The position numbers and the translations under genes were made by a program. Under the pieces are notes generated by a model. It saw nothing but the letters and a program-made list of their open reading frames with translations. It was not told the DNA's origin and ran no database searches. DNA of 64,000 bases from Bog-473 sp963809715 (GTDB taxonomy: Bacteria; Actinomycetota; Acidimicrobiia; Acidimicrobiales; RAAP-2): contig CAWEKO010000003.1 in assembly GCA_963809715.1 (NCBI GenBank), positions 248,001 through 312,000 of the forward strand. The letters run 5' to 3'. Below are positions 37,246 through 46,366 of the stretch, in pieces (the first letter of the stretch is position 1; each line of letters begins with the position of its first letter).

Positions 37246-38505
37246 TCAGCGGCCGAAGGGCTGGTCGACGAGCGAGACACCCTGGGCCATCGAGGCCAGG
37301 GAGAAGCCGGCCGTGCGCCGATAGCCCTCGGTCACCTCGGCGATCTCTTCGGGGGTGATCACCGTGGTGATGTCGTCGAAGCCGTCCGGCGCCCGCTGTT
37401 CCACCAAGAGCATCGGCAGCTCAGGCCCGAAGCCTCGGTTGGCCTCGACGATGGCCGCCGTGGCCGGGCCGCGCACCGCCTCGTAACGGGCCAGCGCGGT
37501 GTCGAGGTCGTCGCCGTGGTGGCGGACGCAACCGGCCAGGACCCGGGCGTCGAGGACGGCCTGCGATGCACCGTTGGAGCCGATCGGGTACATCGGGTGC
37601 GCGGCGTCGCCCAGCAGGGTGGTGCGGCCGAAAGTCCAGCGGGAGATGGGGTCGCGATCGACCATGGGAAAGAGGAACGTCTCGGGCGCGGCGCGGACGA
37701 TGGAGGGGACGTCGAGCCAGCCGAAGTGCCAGTCCGCGAAGGCGGGGAGGAAGTCGTCGAGCGAGCCGGTCCGGTTCCAGTCCTCCCATGTCGCCAGGTC
37801 GGATCCGGGTCGGCGCAGCTCGGCGATGAAGTTGAAGGCTTGGCGCCCATCGGGCAGGTCGGCGATCGGGTAGCCCACGAACTTCTGCTCGGGGTGGCCC
37901 GCCCACACCATGGTGCGGCCGTCGAGGATCCGGTCGGTCTCGGCCACGCCGCGCCAGAGGAGCGAGCCGTTCCACTTGACTGGCCCTTCGTCGGGGTAAC
38001 GGGAGGCCCTCGCCGCGCTGTGGATGCCGTCGGCCGCCACCACCAGGTCGGCTTCGCTCCTCTCGCCGTCCTCGAACACGGCCACGGCCCGGTCGCCGTG
38101 CTCCTCGAGCCGAGCCAGGCGCCGGCCGAGGTGGAGCGCCCCGGGGCCGAGCCGGTCGCGTACCGCACCGAGCAACACATCCTGGAGGGCGCCGCGATGG
38201 ATGGACAGCTGGGGCCACGGGTACCCGGCGTCGATGCCACGCGGCTCGCGCCAGATCTCCTGCCCGAGGCGCGTGCAATAGAGGAGGAGCGCCGGAGCCA
38301 CCGCCTGGTCGGCCAGCTGTTCCAAGAGTCCGAGCGCGTCCAGCTCGCGTACGGCATGGGGTAGCAGGTTGATGCCGACACCCAGCGGCCGTATCTCCGG
38401 CACCGCGTCGAAGAGCTCGACCTCTGCTCCCACCTCGTGCAGGCTGAGGGCAGCGGCCAGGCCACCGATGCCTGCGCCGACCACCACACAGCGTCGTGCG
38501 CTCAC
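37246..38505 (-). CDS. FAD-dependent aromatic-type monooxygenase (salicylate-hydroxylase-like)
   Basis: A 419-residue class A flavoprotein monooxygenase. The N-terminal CVVVGAGIGGLAAALSLHEVG is the FAD Rossmann motif, EADLVVAADGIHSAAR the DG motif region, and TTLLGDAAHPMYPIGSNG the GD motif. The GTG start at 38505 overlaps the preceding DUF3237 stop by four bases. It would hydroxylate a ring or oxidise a ketone with NAD(P)H; the substrate is unknown. Last gene of the CaiB-SDR-DUF3237 operon. Confidence 0.88.
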   Translation of the reverse strand: MSARRCVVVGAGIGGLAAALSLHEVGAEVELFDAVPEIRPLGVGINLLPHAVRELDALGLLEQLADQAVAPALLLYCTRLGQEIWREPRGIDAGYPWPQLSIHRGALQDVLLGAVRDRLGPGALHLGRRLARLEEHGDRAVAVFEDGERSEADLVVAADGIHSAARASRYPDEGPVKWNGSLLWRGVAETDRILDGRTMVWAGHPEQKFVGYPIADLPDGRQAFNFIAELRRPGSDLATWEDWNRTGSLDDFLPAFADWHFGWLDVPSIVRAAPETFLFPMVDRDPISRWTFGRTTLLGDAAHPMYPIGSNGASQAVLDARVLAGCVRHHGDDLDTALARYEAVRGPATAAIVEANRGFGPELPMLLVEQRAPDGFDDITTVITPEEIAEVTEGYRRTAGFSLASMAQGVSLVDQPFGR

Positions 38506-38951
38506 AGCACCTCGTGGACGTCGATGGTGACGAGGGACCGGTCCCGGCGCCCGGTGGAGACGGCGAGCAGATCGTTGAGCCAGGCCAGACGTTCCGCCGC
38601 GGTGCTGAAGCGGACGTGGGTTCGGAAGTAGTACTCGTCGGGATCGACCACCTCCCCGCGTAGGAGTCGTTCCGTCACCTCTGCTGTGGCTTTGCGCAGG
38701 CCCTGCGAGCGCACCTCGATCAGCTCACCGGCATCGGTGTCCAGTGTGTAGTGCGCATCGATCTCGAGCGTGCCGTCCGGCCGCACCGACTGCCAGTCGA
38801 CCCCGCCCTCGCGCAGCATCCCGCGCAGGCCATCCCGCCCGGCGAAAGTGCCGCCCTCGAAGGGAATGTAGCGGCGGCCCGCGCCGAGGTCGACCAGTGG
38901 CAGGACACGCACCTCGATGGAGAGGAGCTCGCGCAGACCCAACGGCCGCAT
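38502..38951 (-). CDS. DUF3237 family protein
   Basis: A 149-residue beta-barrel-type protein of unknown role. LPLVDLGAGRRYIPFEGGTF with GVDWQSVRPDGTLEIDAHY and YTLDTDAGELIEVRSQG are the family landmarks. ATG 38951 has GGAG six bases upstream; the frame reaches back to 39626 but that part is antisense to no recognisable protein. DUF3237 genes often sit near aromatic or terpenoid catabolism genes, as here, between an SDR and a monooxygenase gene. Confidence 0.85.
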   Translation of the reverse strand: MRPLGLRELLSIEVRVLPLVDLGAGRRYIPFEGGTFAGRDGLRGMLREGGVDWQSVRPDGTLEIDAHYTLDTDAGELIEVRSQGLRKATAEVTERLLRGEVVDPDEYYFRTHVRFSTAAERLAWLNDLLAVSTGRRDRSLVTIDVHEVL

Positions 38952-39004
38952 GGGTTCTCCTCCTTCGGGTCCTGTCGCGGCGCCGCGCGGTGGCGCCGCG
39001 ACGC

Positions 39005-39835
39005 CTACAGCTTGCCGAGCAGGAACCCGGCCGCCGCCGTGGCAGGGGGGTAGGACTCGGTGATGCCCGAGCTGATGTAGCCCACGTCGCTGATCAACGT
39101 TTGGCCCGAGATGGCGGCCGCCGCGTCGCTGCAGAGGAAGACCAGCGGGTACGCCTGCTCGAGCGGGGTGGACGCCTCGATCCCGGTCTCCTCGCGGTAG
39201 TCGGCGCCGAAGCCCAGCCACATCTCCGCGTTGGCCTGGGCCAGCGGCGTGTCGGTCGGTCCCGGGCAGATGGCGTTGATACGGATGCCGTGGTCCTTCA
39301 GCATGGAGTAGGCCTGCTGAGCCACGTACCCGCAGACCGCCTGCTTGGAGTGGAAGTAGTCCGCCCAGCCGTGCTCGATCGCCCAGGCCGAGGCCGATTC
39401 GAAGTCGGGCGTTGCCAGGTACTCCTTCACCTGGTCCCAGCCGGCTTCCCAGCCGAGGCCGGCGGCCGAGGAGATGAAGCCGATGGCCGAGCCCTTGGGC
39501 AACATGTTGCCGGCCAGCATGCGCTCGATCAGGTGGCGGTGGCCGCCGAAGTTGATCTTCTCGATGTTGGGTGTCCCGTCGGCCACGCCGGCGGCCGCCA
39601 TGAGCGCGTGCACCGGGCCCCCGCACTCGTCCACCGCCTTGTTGATGGACTCCTTGTCGCCCAGGTTGACGTGGATGGCCTTGGCGCCGGGGAGGTTCAC
39701 TTCGGCGAAGTCCATGACCACGACCTCGGCCCCGGCGTCCTGCGCCAGCTGTGCCGCCGCCGCCCCCATGCCGGTGGCCCCTCCGACCACCAGCACCCGC
39801 TTGCCGTCGTAGCGAAATGCATCGAACGTTGACAT
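39005..39835 (-). CDS. Short-chain dehydrogenase/reductase
   Basis: A 276-residue SDR. The cofactor loop is VLVVGGATGMGAAAA, and VMDFAEVN after strand 2 suggests NAD preference. The catalytic tetrad is visible as ISSAAG and YFHSK (Tyr-x-x-x-Lys); ICPGPTDTPLA follows. ATG 39835 has AGGAGGG upstream and beats the adjacent TTG. The stretch after ISSAAG is longer than usual (WEAGWDQVKEYLAT), as in 3-alpha-hydroxysteroid dehydrogenase-like SDRs. It probably oxidises a ring or side-chain alcohol. Confidence 0.88.
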   Translation of the reverse strand: MSTFDAFRYDGKRVLVVGGATGMGAAAAQLAQDAGAEVVVMDFAEVNLPGAKAIHVNLGDKESINKAVDECGGPVHALMAAAGVADGTPNIEKINFGGHRHLIERMLAGNMLPKGSAIGFISSAAGLGWEAGWDQVKEYLATPDFESASAWAIEHGWADYFHSKQAVCGYVAQQAYSMLKDHGIRINAICPGPTDTPLAQANAEMWLGFGADYREETGIEASTPLEQAYPLVFLCSDAAAAISGQTLISDVGYISSGITESYPPATAAAGFLLGKL

Positions 39836-39883
39836 CAATACCCTCCTGAGGATGTGACGAATTGACGAAGTGACGTCGCGTGC

Positions 39884-41111
39884 TTACCCGACGACGGAGC
39901 GGACCTTGAGGTCCACGATGGTATCCCAGTCGATCCCGATCTCCGCGAGGATGTCGTCACCCTGCTCGTTGAATTCGGGTGCCCGCTTGGCAGCTGCCGG
40001 CTCGCCACCGAACTGGATCGGTACGGCCACCATCTGAAACGAGCTGCCGCTCGCGGTCTGGCATTCCTGCATGTAGCCGTTGGCCGCGACCTGTGGATCG
40101 ACCGTGGCCGCCTCGAGCGTGTCCTGCACCACGCACCACTGACCGCTGAAGTCGGCCAGCCGCTCGCGCCATTCGGTGAGCGCGCGCTCGGCGAACGCCG
40201 CCTCCATCAGTGCCTGAGCGTCGACCGTGTTCTCCAAAAGGGAGGCGTGGTCGGCGAAGCGCGGATCGGTGCCGGCCTCGGGCCGCCCCACCAGGTCGCA
40301 CAGCTCGGCCCAGTACCGGCTGGCCTGCAGGCAGCAGAAGGACATCTGGCGCTCGTCCTTGGTGATGTAGTTGCGCACGAGCGGGTTCATGCGCGGTGCC
40401 GTCGACGGCGGTCCGTTCCACGGCTTGTCGAGCAGGAGCGAGAGCGCGTACGCCTGGCCCATGGCCCACATACCGGAGCTCAGGAGCGAGACGTCGACGG
40501 TGGTCGCCTCACCGGTCCGCTCGCGGTGGAAGAGCGCGCCCATGATGCCGCCGGCGATCGTCATGGCTCCGATGGAATCGCCGAAGCCCGGACCGGGAGG
40601 GCCCGGCATCCAGTCGGCGTCGGCCGGCTTCACGCCCAGGGCCACCCCGGCGCGGTACCAGAAGGCCAGCGAGTCGTAGGAACCCTTGTCGGCGTCGGGA
40701 CCGCGCTCGCCCTGCCCGGTCCCGGCCACATAGATGATGTTGGGATTGTGCGCGCGCGACGTCCTCGAGTTCGATCTTGAGCTTCTTGCGCACCCGGGGC
40801 AGCTTGTTGGTCAAGAAGACGTCCGAGGTCTCCGCCAGCTTGTAGAGGATGTCGAGGCCGTCGGGCGAGGTGAGATCCAGGGCCAGGCTGCGCTTGCCCC
40901 GGTTGGAATGCTCGAGCAGCGGGTGCACATCGCCCGTAATGGGCATCACCCCGGTCGAGGCCAGGCCCCGCATGGCGTCGCCCCGTTCGGTGGGCTCGAT
41001 CTTGATGATCTCGGCGCCCAGGTCGGCCAGCAGGGCCGACGCCGCCGGGACGAACGTGTGCTCCGCCACCTCGAGGACGCGCACGCCCTCCATCACCTGG
41101 GTGCTGCTCAC
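39884..41111 (-). CDS. CaiB/BaiF family CoA-transferase (apparent +1 frameshift)
   Basis: A class III CoA-transferase that attaches CoA to a carboxylic acid. GTG 41111 has GGAGGAAC upstream and starts VSSTQVMEGVRVLEVAEHTF. LLADLGAEIIKIEP and NRGKRSLALDLTSPDGLDIL match the family. The frame breaks at 40749-40758 in a GCGCGCG run: the original frame reads EDVARAQSQHH, and removing one base gives EDVRAHNPNIIYVAGTGQGE, the normal text. The second part has GSYDSLAFWYRAG, GMWAMGQAYALS and a C-terminus at 39884. It is the first gene of an operon with SDR, DUF3237 and FAD monooxygenase genes, under motif site C. Confidence 0.82.
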
Positions 41112-41174
41112 CGGGTTCCTCCCTCCACCCGCACCAGGCCCCGGGGGCCGGACATGCGGGCATTCGTCTGTGAC

Positions 41175-41189
41175 TCTGACATCGACGTC
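41175..41189 (-). promoter_or_regulatory. GACGTC regulon motif, site C
   Basis: Reading on the minus strand, GACGTCGATGTCAGA preceded by TCTAATATC. It is identical over 15 bases to site D at 62025-62039 and contains a perfect 12-base palindrome, ATCGACGTCGAT. It lies 64 bases before the CoA-transferase start. Confidence 0.65.
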
Positions 41190-41244
41190 GATATTAGACA
41201 AAGGAAAGCCCGACGCGCCTGGCCGGGCCCGGCCCGACTGCTCG

Positions 41245-42231
41245 TCATCCCGGTGGACCGGCCACCTGGAGCAGGATCTTGCCGACCGCCTGCCCGTCGG
41301 CCATGTGTCGGAGGGCGACGGCCACGTCGGCCAGGTCGAACGTGGCCCCGATCAGTGGTTTGGCCTTGCCCTGGGCCAGGAGGTCCATCAGCTCGGCGTC
41401 GTTGCGGACCAGCTCCGGCCAGCGGTGGGTGGCCCAGTCACGGAATTGGAAACCCAGGACCCTGACGCCCTTCAGGAGCACCAAGTTAAGAGGTATGCGG
41501 GGAATCGTCCCCGAGGCGTAGCCCACGGTCACGAAGCGGCCATCGAAGCGGAGTGACCGCAGGGCCGGCTCGGCCAGGTCGCCCCCGACCGGGTCGACCA
41601 CGACGTCGGCCCCCTCGGGCAGGGCTTGGCGCAGGGCGGCCCGGAGGTCGCCGGCCCGGTGGTCGATCAGCCGGGTGGCCCCAAGGGATTCGGCCGCGGC
41701 CAGCTTCTCGGGGGACGAGGCGACCGCGGTGACGATCGCCCCCATGGCGACGCCGAGTTGCACGGCGGCCGATCCGACGCCGCCGCCCGCTCCGAGGACG
41801 ACGAGTTCTTCGCCCTCGGCCAGCGTGGCCACCGAACGAAGCACGTGGTACGCCGTCTTGTAGGTGACGCCGAAGGCGGCCGCCGTCGGGTCGTCGACGT
41901 CGTCGGGGATGCCGGTCAACGACGACGCGCCGACCACGACCTCCTCGGCGAAGGCGCCGATGAAAACCGAACCAAAGACGCGATCGCCGACCACGACCCC
42001 CGTCACGTCGCTCGCCACCTCCGTGACGACTCCGGCGTACTCGCTGCCCGGGATGAACGGAGTCGGTGCCTGCACCTGGTACTCGTTGGCCACGACGAGG
42101 ACGTCGGGGAAATTCAGCGCGGCGACCGCGATGCGCACCCGCACCTGGCCCGGGCCGAGCTCGGGGGCGGGGACGTCGTCCACCTCCACCACCTCGGGGC
42201 CGCCGTAGCTGCGGCAGACGGCGGCGCGCAC
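41245..42231 (-). CDS. NADPH:quinone oxidoreductase-type MDR protein
   Basis: A 328-residue zinc-free medium-chain dehydrogenase/reductase. RAAVCRSYGGPEVVEVDDVP and PGSEYAGVVTEVASDVTG open the GroES-like domain. LVVLGAGGGVGSAAVQLGVAMG is the NADPH-binding loop. FRDWATHRWPE at the C-terminus resembles the acyl-CoA-metabolism branch. The GTG start follows the kinase stop by one base, so translation is coupled. Third gene of the ACAD-kinase-MDR operon; it may reduce an enoyl or quinone-like intermediate. Confidence 0.88.
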   Translation of the reverse strand: MRAAVCRSYGGPEVVEVDDVPAPELGPGQVRVRIAVAALNFPDVLVVANEYQVQAPTPFIPGSEYAGVVTEVASDVTGVVVGDRVFGSVFIGAFAEEVVVGASSLTGIPDDVDDPTAAAFGVTYKTAYHVLRSVATLAEGEELVVLGAGGGVGSAAVQLGVAMGAIVTAVASSPEKLAAAESLGATRLIDHRAGDLRAALRQALPEGADVVVDPVGGDLAEPALRSLRFDGRFVTVGYASGTIPRIPLNLVLLKGVRVLGFQFRDWATHRWPELVRNDAELMDLLAQGKAKPLIGATFDLADVAVALRHMADGQAVGKILLQVAGPPG

Positions 42232-42232
42232 G

Positions 42233-43294
42233 TCAGGAGGCGGCGCGCACGGAGTAGTCCGAAGACTCGGCCATGTCGGCCGCGCCCTGCATGAGGTCGA
42301 GCACGATGGGCCCGAACGCCAGCAGCTTCTCGTCGTCGCCCGCCCGCTGGAAGCCCTGCTCGAGCACGACCGCCAGCTTCCACTTGGCCAAGACGACGTA
42401 GTAGTCCATGTCGTCGACCTGGCGGCCCGACACCTTGGAGTAGTGCGTCACGATCTCGTCGCGCGAGGGCATGCCCGTCATGTCCACGTAGCCGCCGGCG
42501 CGGTCCTCGTCGGCCGAGGTGTCCTCGGGCCAGCCCTGCACCACCCAGCCCAGGTCGAGCTTGGGATCGCCGACGGTGCCCATCTCCCAGTCCACGATGG
42601 CGGCCAGCCGGGCCGGTGCACCGTCCTTGAACATGACGTTGGCGAACTGGTAGTCGCCGTGCATGAGCCCGGGGATGAAGTCGATCGGTCGGTGGGCCCG
42701 CAGCCAGGACGACGCCTCGTCGAAGCCCGGGAGCTCGCGGCCCTTGATGCGCTCGAGGAAGGCGGTCCAGCGGTCCACCTGGCGCTCGTGGAAGCCGTCG
42801 GGCCGCCCCAGGTCCTGGAGGCCCTTGGCCTGCCAGTCGACGTTGCCGAGCAGCGCGATGCCCTCGACCAGCTGGAAGGCGAGGCCGCGTCGCTCCTCGA
42901 CGTCGGTGTCGAACGGGGCCGGCCACTCCCGCCGCATCTGCATGGGCGACCAGCCGTCGACGAAGCCCATCAGGTAGAAGGTGCGGCCCAGCACGCCCGG
43001 ATCGGTGCAGACGGCCACCGCCTCGGTGTGGGGCACGTCGGTGCCGGTCAGGGCCTCGATGATGCGCCACTCGCGCACGATGCCGTCGTCGCGCGAAGCC
43101 GGCGCCGAGGCCGGTGGGATGCGCATGGCGCAGTGCACGTCGCCCCGGCGCAGCTCGAAGATCTCGTTCTGGCTGCCCCCCGAGATGAATCGAGACTCGA
43201 GCGGTGCGCCGGCGCCCAGCCCCTGGGTGTCCATCCAGGCGACCAGCTTGTCGACATCGGCGATGGTGGGCACCGCCTCCTCGGTCGTGCTCAC
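42233..43294 (-). CDS. APH-fold phosphotransferase (LvaA/ACAD11-kinase-like)
   Basis: A 353-residue aminoglycoside-phosphotransferase-fold kinase. SGGSQNEIFELRRGD is the glycine loop. GLMHGDYQFANVMFKDG holds the catalytic HGD with Asp and Asn, and IVDWEMGTVGDPKLDLGW the metal-binding DWE. The GTG at 43294 overlaps the acyl-CoA dehydrogenase stop by four bases. In mammalian ACAD10/11 a kinase and a dehydrogenase are fused, and bacterial LvaA/LvaC work as a pair on 4-hydroxyacyl-CoA. The operon order here suggests the same chemistry rather than antibiotic resistance. Confidence 0.85.
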   Translation of the reverse strand: MSTTEEAVPTIADVDKLVAWMDTQGLGAGAPLESRFISGGSQNEIFELRRGDVHCAMRIPPASAPASRDDGIVREWRIIEALTGTDVPHTEAVAVCTDPGVLGRTFYLMGFVDGWSPMQMRREWPAPFDTDVEERRGLAFQLVEGIALLGNVDWQAKGLQDLGRPDGFHERQVDRWTAFLERIKGRELPGFDEASSWLRAHRPIDFIPGLMHGDYQFANVMFKDGAPARLAAIVDWEMGTVGDPKLDLGWVVQGWPEDTSADEDRAGGYVDMTGMPSRDEIVTHYSKVSGRQVDDMDYYVVLAKWKLAVVLEQGFQRAGDDEKLLAFGPIVLDLMQGAADMAESSDYSVRAAS

Positions 43295-44592
43295 AGATTC
43301 CCTACCTCCAGCTCGAGATACTCGGCGTACTTGGCCCGAGCCGCCTCCTGGCGCTTGGGCAGCCATTGGGTCGGCCAGATGTCGTCACTGGCCTTGTAGT
43401 CCCGCAGCACCTGGCGGGCGACGGTCACCTTGTGCACCTCGGTCGGTCCGTCGGCCAGGCCCATGACCGCGGCGCCGTGCACCATCCCCATGAAGGGCAT
43501 TTCGTTGGTGGTACCCAACGCGCCGTGGACCTGCATGGCCCGCCACGCGATGTCGTGCAGGATCGTCGGCATCACGACCTTGGCCGTGGCGATGTCCTTG
43601 CGCACCCGCTTGTAGTCGTTGTACTTGTCGATCTCCCACGCGGTGTAGAGGACGAAGAGGCGGAACTGGATCAGCTGCGCGTAGGAGTCGGCGATGTACC
43701 CCTGCACGAATTGCTTCTCGGCCAGCAGGCTGCCCTGTGTCTCCCGGCTGAGGGCCCGTTCGCACAGCATGTCGAGGGCCTTCTGCGCCATGCCGATGGT
43801 GCGCATGGCGTGGTGGATGCGACCGCCGCCGAGGCGGGTCTGGGCAATCACGAAGGCCTGCCCCTCGCCGCCCAACAAGGACTCCTCGGGGACGCGCACG
43901 TCCTCGTAGTGGATCAGCGCGTGCGAGCCCTCGTTCACCGGCTCGCCGTAGAGACCGACGTTGCGCACGATGTTGATGCCGGGCGTGTCCGTGGGCACCA
44001 GGAACATCGACATGCCCTTGTAGGGGTTCACGTCGGTGTTCGTCACCGCCATCACAATGAGGAAGGAGGCCGTCTTCGCGTTGGAGGAGAAGTACTTCCA
44101 CCCGTTGATGACCCATTCGTCACCGTCTTTGACGGCGCGCGTCTTGAAGAGCGTCGGGTCGGCCCCGGCGTGGGGTTCGGTCATGGAGTAACTCGAGAAA
44201 CACTCGCCGGTGAGCAGCGGCTGGAGGTACTGCGCTTTCTGTGCCTCGGTGCCGTAGTGGGCGATGATCTCGGCGTTGCCCGTGTCGGGTGCCTGGCAGC
44301 CGAACACGATGGGCGCCCACGACGAGCGGCCCAGGATCTCGTTGAGGAGGGCCAGCTTCAGTTGCCCGAAGCCCTGCCCACCCAGTTCGGGGCTGAGGTG
44401 GGTGGCCCAGAGCCCGTGGCGACGGACTTCCTCCTTGAGCGGATCGATCGCCTCACGGCGCTTGCCCTCGAGCGGCGTGAATTGCAGGTGGGGGAACGCC
44501 AGATCGAGCGGCTCCACCTCCTCGCGGACGAAGGTGTCCACCCAGTCCAGCTTCTCTTGGTATTCAGGATCGGTTTCGAAGTCCCACGCCAT
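43291..44592 (-). CDS. Acyl-CoA dehydrogenase (ACAD10/11- or LvaC-like)
   Basis: A 433-residue flavoprotein starting MAWDFETDPEYQEKL at ATG 44592 with GGGAGGG upstream. CFSSYSMTEPHAGADPTLF and WVINGWKYFSSNAKTASF are the FAD and substrate motifs. ETQGSLLAEKQFVQ and VHGALGTTNEMPFMGM complete the family pattern. It lies in an overlapping operon with an APH-fold kinase and an MDR reductase, and is divergent from a TetR gene 31 bases away. It probably acts on a phosphorylated or plain acyl-CoA to give an enoyl-CoA. Confidence 0.9.
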   Translation of the reverse strand: MAWDFETDPEYQEKLDWVDTFVREEVEPLDLAFPHLQFTPLEGKRREAIDPLKEEVRRHGLWATHLSPELGGQGFGQLKLALLNEILGRSSWAPIVFGCQAPDTGNAEIIAHYGTEAQKAQYLQPLLTGECFSSYSMTEPHAGADPTLFKTRAVKDGDEWVINGWKYFSSNAKTASFLIVMAVTNTDVNPYKGMSMFLVPTDTPGINIVRNVGLYGEPVNEGSHALIHYEDVRVPEESLLGGEGQAFVIAQTRLGGGRIHHAMRTIGMAQKALDMLCERALSRETQGSLLAEKQFVQGYIADSYAQLIQFRLFVLYTAWEIDKYNDYKRVRKDIATAKVVMPTILHDIAWRAMQVHGALGTTNEMPFMGMVHGAAVMGLADGPTEVHKVTVARQVLRDYKASDDIWPTQWLPKRQEAARAKYAEYLELEVGNL

Positions 44593-44623
44593 GTCGTGCC
44601 CTCCCTCGGTCGCCAACAAGAAT

Positions 44624-45338
44624 ATGATTCTGGCTATCAAGAACGCAATACCGACCAACGCAGCTGCGGCCAAGGCGCCGCCGGGCAGGGCCACCCGGGC
44701 CACGGCGTTCCTGGCCGCCGAGTCCGGTGCGGACGTGAGCGGCCGGATCGCCCGCCGTTCCGTGGCCAAGCGCGAGAGCGAGTACGCCGAAGAGGTGCGC
44801 CGCCTGCTCGATGCCGCGCTCGATCTCATGCGGAGCCGCGGCACCGGCTCGCGCCCTCGGGTGGCCGACATCGTCGCCGCGGCCGGCCTGTCCAACGACG
44901 CCTTCTACCGCCATTTCAAGTCGAAGGACGCACTGGTGACGGCCATCCTCGAGGACGGCAGCGAGCGACTGCGCACCTACCTGGTCCACCAGATGGCGAA
45001 GGAATCGACGCCCGAGGGGCAGGTGCGGCGCTGGGTCAAGGGTGTCCTGGCCCAGGCCGACGCCGAGCTCTCGGCCACCAGCCTGGCCGTGCTCTGGAAC
45101 GGGGGCAGCGCCGATGCCGGCCTGGCCGCCGGGCGCCACTTCGCCAGCGCCCCGTTGGCCACGCTCCTGGCCGAGCCCTTTGCGGCGCTGGGCAGCACGC
45201 TCGCCCGAGCTCGATGCCGCGCTCGCCGCGCACGCCGCCCTCGGCCTGCTCTCGGACTGTGTGTGGCGGCAAAAGGAGCCGACCCGGGCCGAGATCGACC
45301 GCGTCGCCACGTTCTGCCTCGGCGCCGTGACCCGCTGA
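44624..45338 (+). CDS. TetR-family regulator (apparent +1 frameshift near the C-terminus)
   Basis: The DNA-binding part is ALDLMRSRGTGSRPRVADIV with AAAGLSNDAFYRHFKSKDALV. ATG 44624 is the first plausible start; about 45 basic and Ala-rich residues precede the first helix, so a later GTG is possible. Near 45204-45206 (CCC) the frame breaks: removing one C changes STLARARCR to STLAELDAALAAHAALGLL, the usual amphipathic end, with a stop at 45336-45338. It is divergent from the acyl-CoA dehydrogenase operon and probably represses it in response to an acyl-CoA or acid. Confidence 0.78.
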
Positions 45339-46366
45339 ACGCTCAGGACACGACGACCCGCGCCCGAGCCAGGTTCTGCAGCCGGGCGTAGGGCGTGGTC
45401 AGATCGCCATCTCTGTGTGCCGCCAGCCGCACCACCGGGAAGTGCGTCCCGGTCTCGGCGCTCGACTGACGCATGATGGCGAAGGTGTGGAGGTCCACTC
45501 CACCCACGTCGGCGCCCTAGCCCACAATGACGTCGCGGACGAGGGTCACGGCCCAGGCATGATGACGGCCCGTCGCCGACTCTTGTTCGCGTCGGGCAGT
45601 TGACGTGATGCGGGCCTTGACCCTCAGCGCAGCAGAGTCGGTGGCAAAGCCGCAGTCGCCCGACATCTCCATCGTGAAATTTTCTCTTTGGATCAGCTAC
45701 GTGGCGTTCGCGTCGGCGATCAAGATCTCGGGGACCGTCGTCTCGAGCATGGGTACACCCAACACGCGCAGATCCGGCCCGATGGTGAGGTCACCCCTGA
45801 GGAGGGCAATGCGCCGCTGCCACAACAGCGCCGTAGCCGTTGATAACGGCATACCTGAAGTCGTCCCCCAGGTGGTGAGTCGATCGCTGTGGCCAAGATG
45901 CGCGAAGTGTTCGGCGCGACGGCGTGATTGCTCCAGAGAAGGTTGTGCGGGTGAGAACGGTGCTCCAGACGAACGCAAGGACCTCGGGAGGGAACGGGGC
46001 TCTCCGGAATGGTTCGGTGGTGTCGGCCTTTGTGGTGGCTCCTTGTGGTGAGTCGCGCAGCATGCGCCATGAGGAATAGGGGCCCGAACGGTCTCTCCCC
46101 GGCATGGAGCCACCGCCAGCAACTTTCATCCCCTGGCTTGGGACCTCTACCAGATCTCCCGCTGGCTTCGGGTGACCGAGGGACGGCCTCGGAGCTCACC
46201 ACAGCGTCGGGACAGCCGAGCCAGGGATCAGATTTGTGCGGCGTCAGCCAACGCTTCGCGCTATCCCCGAACGCACCATCGGAACATGCAACCTTGTCAA
46301 TCAGATCGCCGCACCATCTCGGTCGATCGGCTTCCCAAGCGTCAAACTAAGTGCTAGAGGTTCCGC
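45339..46366. other. 1-kb gene-poor region with possible gene scraps
   Basis: No complete gene is supported. On the minus strand, 45343-45518 reads GGVDLHTFAIMRQSSAETG and then FPVVRLAAHRDGDLTTPYAR to a stop, which looks like a real protein C-terminus cut off by an in-frame TAG at 45519. Another minus frame near 45697-45800 has LRGDLTIGPDLRVLGVPML. Neither could be identified. The mixture of broken frames, and the shift to lower GC toward the glycosyltransferase, suggests an old insertion or deletion scar. Confidence 0.4.

Noticed and set aside
42233..43294. Aminoglycoside resistance gene
   Set aside because: The fold is right but operon context with acyl-CoA dehydrogenase and reductase fits LvaA/ACAD11-type metabolism.
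43204..45330. Rightward frame of 708 codons
   Set aside because: Mostly antisense to the acyl-CoA dehydrogenase; the true TetR gene is in another frame.
45605..46051. Rightward 148-codon frame in the gene-poor region
   Set aside because: The better protein-like text is on the opposite strand; no start signal and no motif.
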